This document shows positions 54,022-62,627 of a stretch of 64,000 nt of DNA, in pieces. How positions within the stretch are numbered: position 1 is the first letter of the stretch; each line of letters starts with the position of its first letter. This DNA comes from Microbulbifer hydrolyticus. GTDB taxonomy: Bacteria > Pseudomonadota > Gammaproteobacteria > Pseudomonadales > Cellvibrionaceae. Where the stretch lies: contig NZ_CP047491.1 in assembly GCF_009931115.1 (NCBI RefSeq), positions 806,001 through 870,000 of the forward strand, given 5' to 3'. Both the position numbers and the translations under genes were made by a program. The notes beneath the pieces were generated by a model that saw nothing but the letters and a program-made list of their open reading frames with translations, was not told the origin of the DNA and made no database searches.

Positions 54022-55500
54022 TCAGATTCCGGCCTTGATCAGCTGGTAGAACGCATCGGGGAACAACAACAGGTAAATACAGCCCGCGGCAGTAATGCCG
54101 AGGGCAATCAGGGAGGGCAGCGGAGCCTCCTTGATGGCGACGGCGCCGTCCGTTGCTAGTGTGCCCGCTGCTTCTGGAGTATTGCTGGAAAAGAACGCGC
54201 GCAGCGGGATTGGCAGCAGATAGGCAATACTCAGCAGCGAGCTGACCATCAGCAGCACCATCAGAATCCACTGGTCGGCCTCAAAGGTCCCGAGCATCAG
54301 GTACCACTTGCTCCAGGTGCCGCCTGTGGGGGGAATGCCGATGATGCACAAGCTGGCGATCAGGAATGCCGTCATGGTTACTGGCATCTGCCGGCCCAGG
54401 CCGCGCAGCTCACTCACTTCCGTTTTGTGTGCAGCAACCAGGATGGCGCCGGCGCAGAAGAACAGGGTGATTTTTCCAAATGCGTGCATCACGATGTGCA
54501 GTGCACTGCCGGTGATGCCGGCGCTGGTGGCCAGCAGGGCGCCGAGGGTGATATACCCCAGTTGGCTCACGGTGGAATAGGCCAGTCGCTTCTTCAGGTT
54601 CTGCTGACGCAGGGCGACGATCGAGGCAAGCAGGATGGAGGCGCCTGCCAGATAGAGCAGCCATTTGGTGGCGGGAATACTCTGTAGTGTCTCGAAGCCG
54701 AAGATCAGCAGGCACACTTTCAGCAATACGAATACTCCCGCCTTGACCACCGCCACTGCGTGCAGCAGCGCACTAACCGGAGTAGGTGCCACCATCGCCG
54801 CGGGCAGCCAGCGGTGGAACGGCATGATCGCAGCCTTGCCCACACCGAAAACAAACAGTACCAGCAATACGGACAGCAGTGCCGCCGAGGTATCCGGCGA
54901 GAAAATTCCGCCGGGCCGGAACGAGAGAGTACCGGCCAACAACCAGGTAGCGACGATGGCAAGCAGGAAGAAGCCTACGGATGTACCGAGCAGGATGCTC
55001 AGGTAAACCCGGCCGCCCTGGCGCGCTTTATCGGTGCCCGCGTGCGTGACCAGTGGGTAGGTGCAGAGCGTGAGGATTTCGTAAAACACAAACAGCGTGA
55101 ACAGGTTTTCCGCAAACGCGATGCCCATCACCGCGGCAATGGAAACGGCGAACAGGCTGAAAAATCGCGTCTGGTTTTTTTCACCGTGTCCGCGCATATA
55201 GCCGATGGCGTAGAGGGTGGTAACAATCCACAGGAAGCTCGCCACCAGCGCAAACAGCAGCCCGAGCGGTTCAAGGCGAAATGCCAGTGCGAGACCGGGC
55301 ATGACGTCCAGCCAGTGCACCGCGATCACATCCCCCGCGAGCAGTGGCGGGTAGAGTTCGGTGACCACGGCGAACAGGGCGCTGGCCGAAATCAGTGACA
55401 CGGCTTCGCGCACATTTTCCCAGCGTGTCGTGAGCTGAATGCCCACCACTGCCAACAGGGGAATCAACAGCGCGAGCTGTAACAGGTTGGAATCACTCAT
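54022..55500 (-). CDS. mrpD: Mrp-type antiporter subunit D-like protein (second antiporter-like subunit)
   Basis: Inner-membrane proton-antiporter-fold protein, 492 residues, about 14 membrane segments. TM5 Glu is in TLFVFYEILTLCTYPLV, TM7 Lys in GVGKAAIMPFHRWLPAAM with the following helix VSALLHAVAVVKAGVFVLLK, and the TM12 region reads FLIASLCIIGIPPTGGTWSK. This is the NuoN/MrpD pattern. The ATG overlaps the stop of the upstream subunit gene by 4 nt. Confidence 0.88.
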   Translation of the reverse strand: MSDSNLLQLALLIPLLAVVGIQLTTRWENVREAVSLISASALFAVVTELYPPLLAGDVIAVHWLDVMPGLALAFRLEPLGLLFALVASFLWIVTTLYAIGYMRGHGEKNQTRFFSLFAVSIAAVMGIAFAENLFTLFVFYEILTLCTYPLVTHAGTDKARQGGRVYLSILLGTSVGFFLLAIVATWLLAGTLSFRPGGIFSPDTSAALLSVLLVLFVFGVGKAAIMPFHRWLPAAMVAPTPVSALLHAVAVVKAGVFVLLKVCLLIFGFETLQSIPATKWLLYLAGASILLASIVALRQQNLKKRLAYSTVSQLGYITLGALLATSAGITGSALHIVMHAFGKITLFFCAGAILVAAHKTEVSELRGLGRQMPVTMTAFLIASLCIIGIPPTGGTWSKWYLMLGTFEADQWILMVLLMVSSLLSIAYLLPIPLRAFFSSNTPEAAGTLATDGAVAIKEAPLPSLIALGITAAGCIYLLLFPDAFYQLIKAGI

Positions 55501-56972
55501 TGCGCAGCGCCCCCGAGCAGGAATTGCGAGGCTGCGGCTGTCACTTCTACCGGCAGGCGGGTGTCGATACCGAAATAGAGGTTGGCGGCGATGAGCAGCC
55601 AGGCGGGGACGAGAATCCCCAGCGGGGCCTCCTTTACCGTATCAGTGGCGGCGTGCTGGAAATAGGCCGCTTCCACGAGTCGCCAGATGTAGGCTGCCGC
55701 CAGCAATGATCCCAGTACCACCAGCGCTGCGACCCACCACAACTGTTGCTCTATGGCTGCAACAATCAGGTACCACTTGCTCACAAAGCCCACCGTCAAC
55801 GGCATGCCGATCAGGCTGATACCGCCGACCACAATCGCCGCCATGGTCCATGGCATGGTGCGGCCGAGGCCGCGGAAATGTTCGATACGGCAGCCGCCGA
55901 GCTGGTATACGAGCCCTGCCAGCGCCAGAAACAGCCCGCCCTTCATCAGTGCATGGTTGAAAAGGTGTAACAGGGTGGCCTGCAATGCGGTGGCCGTTCC
56001 GATGCCGATACCCACCACCATATAGCCGATCTGCGCGACACTGGAAAACGCCAGCATCCGCTTGACGTTGGCCTGGTAAATGGCGACCGTGGATGCGGCA
56101 AACACGCCCACCAGCCCCAGCCCGATCAGCAGCGTATCCAGCGGCAGGTGCGACAGGGAAAAATCGACCCCGAACACCGTAAAGGTAAATCGCAACAACA
56201 GGTAGAGCGCAACCTTGGTGGCGGTGGCGGCGAGAAATGCAGTGACGATAGATGGCGCACAGCTGTAGGCATTGGGCAGCCACAGGTGCAGTGGGAACAG
56301 CGCAAGCTTGAGACAGATGCCGACAAAAATAAATGCGAAGGCCGCGAGCACCGTGGTGGATTCACTCAGCGGTGGGATGCGCGCGGCCAGGTCCGCCATG
56401 TTCAGGGTGCCGGTCATCATGTACAGGAAGCCGATCCCGATCAGGATGAAGGTGGCACCGATGGTGCCCATGATCAGGTACTGGAACGCTGCCCACAGTG
56501 CGCGCCGGTCCCTCCCCAGCGCGATCAGCGCATAGGTGGACAGGGAAGAGATTTCCAGAAACACAAACACATTGAAGGCATCGCCAGTGGCCACGATACC
56601 CAGCATCCCGGCGAAGCACAGCAGGTACAGGGCGTAAAAAACTGTCTGCCGGTTGGGTTCCAGCTCCTGCGATATGCTGGTATGGGCGGCGGTCAACACG
56701 GCACTGCTGAGTGAAGACACGATCAACAGTACCCAGGCGTTCAGCAGGTCGATCCGGTACTCGATTCCCCAGGGCGCATTCCAGCCACCGAGCTGGTAAG
56801 TGATGGGGCCAGTGGCATACACCTGCTGCAGCAACAGCACACTCACTGTCAGCGCCGCAAAGCTGACCATAAGAGTAAACAGCCACACCAGAGTGGACCG
56901 GCGGATCATCAGGCACGAGGGCGCTGCCAGCAGAGGCAGGATCACCTGCAGTATCGGGAGGTGTGACAACAT
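55497..56972 (-). CDS. mrpD: Mrp-type antiporter subunit D-like protein (first antiporter-like subunit)
   Basis: Inner-membrane protein of 491 residues with about 14 membrane segments. TM5 Glu is in VFVFLEISSLSTYALIALG, TM7 Lys in GICLKLALFPLHLWLPNAY, and TM8 Lys in FLAATATKVALYLLLRF. HLFNHALMKGGLFLALAG is the conserved TM10-11 part. It directly follows the MrpC-like gene (2 nt), the normal C-D order of Mrp operons, so this is the most likely true MrpD. Confidence 0.9.
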   Translation of the reverse strand: MLSHLPILQVILPLLAAPSCLMIRRSTLVWLFTLMVSFAALTVSVLLLQQVYATGPITYQLGGWNAPWGIEYRIDLLNAWVLLIVSSLSSAVLTAAHTSISQELEPNRQTVFYALYLLCFAGMLGIVATGDAFNVFVFLEISSLSTYALIALGRDRRALWAAFQYLIMGTIGATFILIGIGFLYMMTGTLNMADLAARIPPLSESTTVLAAFAFIFVGICLKLALFPLHLWLPNAYSCAPSIVTAFLAATATKVALYLLLRFTFTVFGVDFSLSHLPLDTLLIGLGLVGVFAASTVAIYQANVKRMLAFSSVAQIGYMVVGIGIGTATALQATLLHLFNHALMKGGLFLALAGLVYQLGGCRIEHFRGLGRTMPWTMAAIVVGGISLIGMPLTVGFVSKWYLIVAAIEQQLWWVAALVVLGSLLAAAYIWRLVEAAYFQHAATDTVKEAPLGILVPAWLLIAANLYFGIDTRLPVEVTAAASQFLLGGAAQ

Positions 56973-56974
56973 GA

Positions 56975-57367
56975 TTACTGCTCCTTCCCGGCCGGTGGTT
57001 GTGTCAGGGTGCGCTCCTGCAAGTCCTCGGCCGCCTGGATATCGCGCTCTTCAATGGATCCGTACGCCCGTTTGATACGAATCGCCAGCGCCAGTGCCAG
57101 TGCCGTAGTGGCAATACCCACCACGATCGCAGTAAGTATCAGGACATGGGGCAGGGGGTTGGAGTAGAGACTGTCGCTGTCGCTCAGGATTGGCGCATTG
57201 CCGCCATCCACTTTGCCGACACTGATGTAAAAGATAAAAACCGAGGTCTGGAAAATATTCAGGCCGATGATTTTTTTAACCAGGTTGCCCTGGGCGATGA
57301 CCATATACAGGCCGATCATCATCAGCGCGATAACAATCCAGTAGTTGTAATGCGATGCCAGTAACAC
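56975..57367 (-). CDS. mrpC: Mrp antiporter subunit C (NuoK-like)
   Basis: Small membrane protein of about 130 residues with three membrane segments and a charged tail. IGLNIFQTSVFIFYISVG and HVLILTAIVVGIATTALALA are typical of MnhC/MrpC and homologous to NuoK. The start is probably GTG at 57367: it lies one base after the upstream stop and behind a GGGGGG-type ribosome binding site, whereas the longer frame overlaps the previous gene by 38 nt. Confidence 0.88.
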   Translation of the reverse strand: MLLASHYNYWIVIALMMIGLYMVIAQGNLVKKIIGLNIFQTSVFIFYISVGKVDGGNAPILSDSDSLYSNPLPHVLILTAIVVGIATTALALALAIRIKRAYGSIEERDIQAAEDLQERTLTQPPAGKEQ

Positions 57368-57368
57368 G

Positions 57369-58445
57369 TCAGCTGGCCCCCCTCTGCAGAGATTCCGTGA
57401 CGGCAATGGATGTCGCCTCGGGTTCCGAAGACGTACCGTCGTCCTCTGATATTTCTTCCCGTTGCCCGCGTTGCAGTTGTGCCGAGAACAGGTAGAAAAC
57501 CATGATCATCACCGAGGCGACGGTCATGCCTACCCCGAGCTCGATGATGATGATGCCGATGTGCTGGCCGCTGACCGGGTCGCCGGCGAGAGCGCTGTAA
57601 TCGAGAAAGTTTTTACCTTCGGCCAGGCTCAGTAAACCAATACAGCCATAGACAAGCACGCCCACCGCCGACAACAACTGAACCAGGTCGTGGCTGGCGA
57701 CTTTGCGTACGGCTTCAAGACCGAAAACCAGTCCGTATAAAATAAATCCGACCGCAAAAATAACGCCTGCCTGGAAGCCACCGCCAGGGCCATATTCGCC
57801 ATGGAACTGAACATAAAGCGCATACAGCATTATGGGCGCAATCAGCACTTTGGCGACCACCCGCAGCACGATATCGCGGGATTGTCCCCGCACTGATATT
57901 TGCGGGTTTGTCTGTAGGGGGTTGGTCGCACTCGCCATCAATAGTGACAATACGCCCAGCCCGGCGGTAAAGATCACCACCACTTCTCCGAGGGTATCGA
58001 ACCCGCGATAGCTGGCCAATACCGATGTGACAATGTTGGGGATGCCGATTTCACTCATGGACTGCTGGATATAGTGCGGTGCCACATGTACCTGTGCCGG
58101 CGCGTCGGCGGCGCCAAACGCGGGCATATCGGCGGTCGCGGTGACCAGCAATGCGCCCACCGGAATGACCAGAAATATTGCCAGCCTGGCGCGGTTACGA
58201 TCAGCGCGCTGGCGCCTGCCGCACAGGGCCAGGGTTAACAGAATAAGCAGTGGCGAAATACCGGCGCCGACCGCGGCCTCGGTAAAGGCAACGTCGACTG
58301 CGCCCATGGTCATGAAAAAGCCTGCAGAAAGAAGTCCGTAAATACCTGCCAGCATGGCAGCGGCAAACAGATCCTTGATCCAGGCAATGGAAATTGCGGT
58401 TGTGAGCAGAAGTGCCAGTAGTGCGATATCCAGCAGCAGGTCCAT
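57369..58445 (-). CDS. mrpB: Mrp antiporter subunit B fused to the MrpA C-terminal-type domain (DUF4040)
   Basis: Membrane protein of 358 residues. The front (about 1-90, MTMGAVDVAFTEAAVGAGIS) is the DUF4040/MbhD domain otherwise found at the MrpA C-terminus. Next comes an MbhE-like part with FDTLGEVVVIFTAGLGVLSL (about 150-170). The rear (about 195-340) is MnhB: APIMLYALYVQFHGEYGPGG, FQAGVIFAVGFILYG. The fusion joins pieces that sit in different proteins in classical Mrp. The ATG at 58445 overlaps the stop of a 12-codon upstream frame (58483-58445) as TGATG. Confidence 0.86.
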   Translation of the reverse strand: MDLLLDIALLALLLTTAISIAWIKDLFAAAMLAGIYGLLSAGFFMTMGAVDVAFTEAAVGAGISPLLILLTLALCGRRQRADRNRARLAIFLVIPVGALLVTATADMPAFGAADAPAQVHVAPHYIQQSMSEIGIPNIVTSVLASYRGFDTLGEVVVIFTAGLGVLSLLMASATNPLQTNPQISVRGQSRDIVLRVVAKVLIAPIMLYALYVQFHGEYGPGGGFQAGVIFAVGFILYGLVFGLEAVRKVASHDLVQLLSAVGVLVYGCIGLLSLAEGKNFLDYSALAGDPVSGQHIGIIIIELGVGMTVASVMIMVFYLFSAQLQRGQREEISEDDGTSSEPEATSIAVTESLQRGAS

Positions 58446-58509
58446 CAATCACGCTCCAGTTGTTTTTCCAATTCGGATTTCATGGCATGGCTCTCAATGA
58501 ACGGAATGA

Positions 58510-58926
58510 TTAGACGCGAGAACTATCTGCGGCTTCGATCTCTGCATTCGGGGCGCTTTCAGGTGGAGAGGCCAGTTGTGGTTGCGGGCTCTCGGGACGG
58601 GGAGATCCGTCCGCGTCTTCCTGTGCGGGGGAAAGTCGCTGGGCACTGAGTTGGGCAGAGCGCGCGAGCGCATGACTGGCGGTAGGGCTGGTGAAAAATA
58701 TGAACAACATGATCAACCCAAGCTTGAACAGTGCCAGGCTCCAGCCGGCTGTCAGCATCAGTCCGCAGAGAATCAGGAAGGTTGCCAGCGTATCGGTGAC
58801 ACCCGCCGCGTGCATGCGCGAGTAAAAATCCGGAAATTTCAGCAGGCCGACGGCGCCGGTCAGCACAAAAAAGCAGCCCAGCATCAGCAGCAGGCCACTG
58901 GCAAAAGTCAGTAGCGATTCAATCAC
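58510..58926 (-). CDS. mrpG: Mrp antiporter subunit G
   Basis: Membrane protein of 138 residues with three membrane segments (about 5-27, 40-58, 66-85). The MnhG signature is TGAVGLLKFPDFYSRMHAAG followed by VTDTLATFLILCGL, then FIFFTSPTASHALARSA. The C-terminal 45 residues are polar and Pro/Ser/Glu-rich. Its start overlaps the stop of subunit F. Confidence 0.9.
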   Translation of the reverse strand: MIESLLTFASGLLLMLGCFFVLTGAVGLLKFPDFYSRMHAAGVTDTLATFLILCGLMLTAGWSLALFKLGLIMLFIFFTSPTASHALARSAQLSAQRLSPAQEDADGSPRPESPQPQLASPPESAPNAEIEAADSSRV

Positions 58927-59206
58927 GGGCTACCTCCTCTGCGTTTGCCGCGCTCGCGCTGCGGAATTCAAAATACCGCAGTACACCGATCACACTGACA
59001 AAGTTGATCAGTGCATAGACCAGGGCGATGTCCAGGAATTCGGGTTTGCCAAGGGTGAAGCAGATGACCGCGATCAGAAGGACGGTTTTGGTACCGAACA
59101 TGTTCACCGCGAGGATACGGTCGTGAATCGTGGGGCCGAGCAGCGCACGGACCAGTGCCAGAGACATCACTACCAGAAGGGCAACCAGTGTTGCGTTCAG
59201 CATCAT
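58919..59206 (-). CDS. mrpF: Mrp antiporter subunit F
   Basis: 95-residue membrane protein with three membrane segments. RALLGPTIHDRILAVNMFGT and FLDIALVYALINFVSVIGVL are the MnhF marks. The start overlaps the stop of subunit E by 4 nt and it overlaps subunit G by 8 nt, so the E-F-G block is translationally coupled. Confidence 0.92.
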   Translation of the reverse strand: MMLNATLVALLVVMSLALVRALLGPTIHDRILAVNMFGTKTVLLIAVICFTLGKPEFLDIALVYALINFVSVIGVLRYFEFRSASAANAEEVARD

Positions 59207-59742
59207 GTATCCAGACCTGCCTGTTTGTGGGTGACGGGAGTGCGATCGCTCTCGGTCAGCGCGATGATTTGCTGTTCCATTTCGCCCTGCCTCAGTTCTT
59301 GCAGGCCAGCGCGGGTGAGCGCATGTACCAGGATGCCGTCGCCGTCTATATCTACTGCGACCGTACCCGGCGTCAGGGTGATGGAATTGGCATAAAGCAC
59401 TTTACCGAGGTCCGTGCTCAGCGTGGTTTTAATTCGGGTGCAGCAGGGGCTGATTGCGTTCGCCGCATCGGCTTTGCCGGAAAACAGGGTGCGCCAGACG
59501 CAGGCCGCCACTTGCAGGTTGCTGGCGACAATCTTGCGCAACAGCCAGAGGTAATAACCGGGAAGTGATGACCAGAGTTGCAGAGGCAGGGATTCCTGGT
59601 CCACCACTTTCATGCGGCGAGCGATCAGGATGACAAAGAGGATGGAGGCCAACCCGAACGCCAGAATCAGCGGCGTGTAATGACCGGAGTTGGATAGCCA
59701 GATAAAGGCCAGAACGGTAAACAGGCAAAAGGTGTAACGCAT
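59203..59742 (-). CDS. mrpE: Mrp antiporter subunit E
   Basis: 179-residue protein with two N-terminal membrane segments (about 4-20 and 24-42) and a cytoplasmic domain. YYLWLLRKIVASNLQVA and ANSITLTPGTVAVDIDGDGI are conserved in MnhE. It is the first gene of the operon. The gap of 83 nt to the next upstream gene is likely to hold the promoter. Confidence 0.91.
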   Translation of the reverse strand: MRYTFCLFTVLAFIWLSNSGHYTPLILAFGLASILFVILIARRMKVVDQESLPLQLWSSLPGYYLWLLRKIVASNLQVAACVWRTLFSGKADAANAISPCCTRIKTTLSTDLGKVLYANSITLTPGTVAVDIDGDGILVHALTRAGLQELRQGEMEQQIIALTESDRTPVTHKQAGLDT

Positions 59743-59825
59743 GAATTATCTACTGCACAATCTATACGGGTACCGCTTTTACGGGGCCCGCGGAACACCG
59801 GGGAGTGCGCGGAAACGGTCCGTGC

Positions 59826-60275
59826 TCATTTCCCGATAACATCTTCACAGCGGTAATGACGGTCAAAAACAGTGAGCATCACAGACTCCGCCGTAGCCTC
59901 TTCGGCCAGCGGCGGGGAAACTTCTGCGACCTTGGTAATCAATGCATTAATGGTTTCGGATTCGGGCAGGCAGTAGCGACTGCTCAGCCTCTGCTCAGCG
60001 TCTTCGGAGAGGCGGCTGGCTCGGGTTCGGATGGCGCGGGCAACGAATTGTGAGGGGCGATCTTCTGCGGCGACGATTTCCGTGCTGGCGGATAAATAGC
60101 CCTGAATATAGGCCCGGCAGGTTGTAGCGCCAGAACCCAGAGGGTCTACCTGATATGCCCTGCAGGCTTCTACCAGTCCGGTACCGGTAAGTGGTTCCAG
60201 CGCCACTGCGGGCTGGCCGAGGACCAGCGTCGCCAATGCCGCGGGCGCGAACGCTCTTAGCAATAATCGCTTCAT
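59826..60275 (-). CDS. Rap1a/Tai-like exported protein
   Basis: Periplasmic protein of 149 residues with a signal peptide (about 1-26, ending AVA). Four Cys in the mature part (GLVEACRAY, TTCRAYIQGYLSA, RYCLPES, HYRCEDV) and the final helix VSPPLAEEATAESVMLTVFD fit the Rap1a/Tai fold, whose founding members protect against type VI amidase effectors. No effector gene is near, so it may have a housekeeping role instead. The assignment rests on the Cys pattern and helix order. Confidence 0.65.
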   Translation of the reverse strand: MKRLLLRAFAPAALATLVLGQPAVALEPLTGTGLVEACRAYQVDPLGSGATTCRAYIQGYLSASTEIVAAEDRPSQFVARAIRTRASRLSEDAEQRLSSRYCLPESETINALITKVAEVSPPLAEEATAESVMLTVFDRHYRCEDVIGK

Positions 60276-60464
60276 ACTCGTCGTCTTTATCGTTGTTTTT
60301 GTGTTTTTTTATGCTTGCGTTTACTTTGGCACTTTAATTGTGCGGAAGATTGCCAAAAGTGTGAAAAAATGTGCAGAGCCGTGTAAATTCTAATGAGCCG
60401 CATGTGATGCGCTGTAGAGCGATGTAAGGGGTTAGGCACGAAAACGTAGCAACAGGGGGGATAG

Positions 60465-61190
60465 ATGGAGCATTTCGAGCTCTCCAAAGCCCGGATTCTG
60501 ATCGTGGATGACGGTGACGAAGCCCGCGCTGTGCTGGCAGGTTTGCTGGAATCCGAAGGGTATGGTGTGGAAACCGCACGGGATGGTGAGCAGATGCTGG
60601 CCTGCCTGGGGGCATCTACGGTTGACCTTATTCTGCTCGAGGTGAACCTGCCCGGTACCGACGGATTCGAGCTTTGCCGATACCTGTGCGGCGATGACGC
60701 GCTGCCCCCGGTTGTTTTCGTGACTGATCGCGGAGATGAGGTAGATCGTGTGGTGGGGCTTGAGATGGGGGCGGATGATTACGTCGTCAAACCCTACTGC
60801 CAGCGGGAGTTACTGGCTCGGGTTAAAGCCGTGTTACGCCGGGCAAACCGGCCGCCACGCACTGGCAAACGCGGCCTGTACGCGTTTTCCGGCTGGCGGT
60901 TCTGTCCCACCCAAATGGAGCTGCTCGACCCCCAGAGCAAAATCATCCCGCTTTCTTCCAGTGAAACCGAACTGCTGCAGGCCTTTGTACAGCATCCCCA
61001 GGAACCGCTCTCCCGGGACCGCTTGCTGGACCTGACCAAGGGGCGCGAAAGCTTTCCGTTTGACCGCAGTATCGATTCCCATGTCAGCCGCCTGCGGCGC
61101 AAGCTGGGTGACGATGCCAAGCACCCGGAAATCATCAAGACCGCCTGGGGCACCGGCTATATCTTTACCTACGAAGTGGCAGTGGAGTAG
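60465..61190 (+). CDS. OmpR-family response regulator with Glu at the phospho-acceptor site
   Basis: DNA-binding regulator of 241 residues. The receiver (about 9-125) has the acidic pair in ILIVDDGDEAR, the switch Thr in VFVTDRGDEVD and the Lys in YVVKPYCQRE, but the usual Asp in LLD is Glu: DLILLEVNLPGTDGF (codon GAG at 60639-60641). The winged helix (about 145-238) reads LSSSETELLQAFVQ, RSIDSHVSRLRRKLGDD and TAWGTGYIF. Glu can mimic phospho-Asp, so it may be constantly active or controlled otherwise. No kinase gene is adjacent. It is convergent with ispA (23 nt). Confidence 0.9.
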   Translation: MEHFELSKARILIVDDGDEARAVLAGLLESEGYGVETARDGEQMLACLGASTVDLILLEVNLPGTDGFELCRYLCGDDALPPVVFVTDRGDEVDRVVGLEMGADDYVVKPYCQRELLARVKAVLRRANRPPRTGKRGLYAFSGWRFCPTQMELLDPQSKIIPLSSSETELLQAFVQHPQEPLSRDRLLDLTKGRESFPFDRSIDSHVSRLRRKLGDDAKHPEIIKTAWGTGYIFTYEVAVE

Positions 61191-61213
61191 CGATAGTCTT
61201 CCGAATGGCTGCG

Positions 61214-62143
61214 TCAGTGGCTGCGCTCGACGATGTAATCGGCGAGCTGCCGCAGTACCCGCGTATCGACCGTATCGGCTCCCGCCGCCATTTCGGCCAG
61301 AGCCCGGCCGGCTTCCTCGTGCAGTTCCTTTGCCTTTGCCTGTGCGCCATCCAGCCCCAGTAGGGACACATACGTGGGCTTGTTGCGCGCGGCATCGGCG
61401 CCCTGCGTCTTGCCCAGGGTCGCGGTATCCGCGGTCACGTCCAGAATGTCGTCCTGAACCTGAAACGCCAGGCCAATGGCCTCGGCATAGCGGGTGATGG
61501 CGTCGAGCTGAGCGTCGTCGGCGCCGCCGATCATCGCGCCGGCCCTGGCACTGGCCACAATCAGCGCGCCGGTTTTCAGGCGGTGCATTTCTTTCAGCTG
61601 CTCGAGGGAGAGCGTGTGATCCACCGCCGCCAGGTCGATGGCCTGGCCGGCCACCATGCCTCGTGCGCCGGATGCCCGCGCAAGCTCGGCGATGACCCGT
61701 ACCTTGAGAGCGGGCGGCAGGGCGGCGTCGGCGAGTAGCTCGAAGGCCTGGCACTGCAGCGCATCCCCGGCCAGGATCGCGGTGGCTTCGTCAAACTGGA
61801 TATGACAGGTGGGGCGACCGCGACGCAGGTTATCGTCGTCCATGGCCGGCAGGTCGTCGTGGACCAGCGAGTAAGCGTGTACACACTCGAGAGCCGCCGC
61901 TGCTTCGTGACTCTGGTTGATGGCCGCGTCGCCCCCGAGGGCGCGGGCTGCGGCATACACCAGCGCCGGGCGCAGGCGCTTGCCGGGGCCAAGGGCAGCG
62001 TAGTTCATGGCGGCGAACAGGGCGTCTGCGGCGGACTGGTCGGAGAGCGCCGCGCGCAGGGTCTGCTCTACCCGGTGGGCGGAGGTCTGCAGGAACACCT
62101 TGAGCCCCGCGGACATGGCAACAGCCGATGTGGTCGTGCTCAC
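61214..62143 (-). CDS. ispA: Farnesyl diphosphate synthase (polyprenyl synthetase)
   Basis: Makes geranyl and farnesyl diphosphate in the cytoplasm. In 309 residues the first Asp-rich motif is HDDLPAMDDDNLRRGRPT (about 95) and the second is FQVQDDILDVTAD (about 235). GPGKRLRPALVYAA and TGALIVASAR are further landmarks. The start is GTG at 62143, directly after the xseB stop; an ATG nine codons later is possible. xseB-ispA is the standard order, but dxs is 9.5 kb away. Confidence 0.95.
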   Translation of the reverse strand: MSTTTSAVAMSAGLKVFLQTSAHRVEQTLRAALSDQSAADALFAAMNYAALGPGKRLRPALVYAAARALGGDAAINQSHEAAAALECVHAYSLVHDDLPAMDDDNLRRGRPTCHIQFDEATAILAGDALQCQAFELLADAALPPALKVRVIAELARASGARGMVAGQAIDLAAVDHTLSLEQLKEMHRLKTGALIVASARAGAMIGGADDAQLDAITRYAEAIGLAFQVQDDILDVTADTATLGKTQGADAARNKPTYVSLLGLDGAQAKAKELHEEAGRALAEMAAGADTVDTRVLRQLADYIVERSH

Positions 62144-62401
62144 TTACTCCGCATCTCCGGCGAAGTCGTCTGCGGCGTCGAAGGGCAGCTCCTGAACCTG
62201 GCCGTTTTCCTCCATCAGCACCTTCACCTTCTGCTCGGCACTGGCAAGCTTCTTCTGGCACTCGCGGGTAAGTTTCACCCCGCGCTCGAAATCCGATAGC
62301 GCCTCATCGAGCGGCAGATCGCCGCTTTCCAAGCGCTCTACCAGCTGCTCCAGTTCTTCCAGTGCGCTCTCGAAAGTAGCGGCTTTCTTCTTGGCGGCCA
62401 T
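62144..62401 (-). CDS. xseB: Exodeoxyribonuclease VII small subunit
   Basis: Helical protein of 85 residues that joins XseA for single-strand DNA degradation. FESALEELEQLVERLESGDL, PLDEALSDFERGVKLTRECQ and KKLASAEQKV are the family pattern. I start it at the ATG at 62401 (MAAKKKAATFES); an upstream in-frame start would add 12 unconserved residues. The stop is directly followed by the ispA start. Confidence 0.95.
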   Translation of the reverse strand: MAAKKKAATFESALEELEQLVERLESGDLPLDEALSDFERGVKLTRECQKKLASAEQKVKVLMEENGQVQELPFDAADDFAGDAE

Positions 62402-62627
62402 GACCGAATCTCTGCAATACCATTCAATTGCGGGCAACCTTAGCCGTTGAAGGTATGGCGGTCAATTGGTGTACCAGAGGACGTGACAGAGGTGGCGGCA
62501 GCGACGCGAAGGCGGTACGGCACACGATCGAATTGCCACACCCCCTGCGACAATATGGCGCACTTGCGCGCGGGGCTTTTTCGGTAGCATTTGCAGTCGA
62601 GATATAACGCTACACAAGGAAGAAGCT

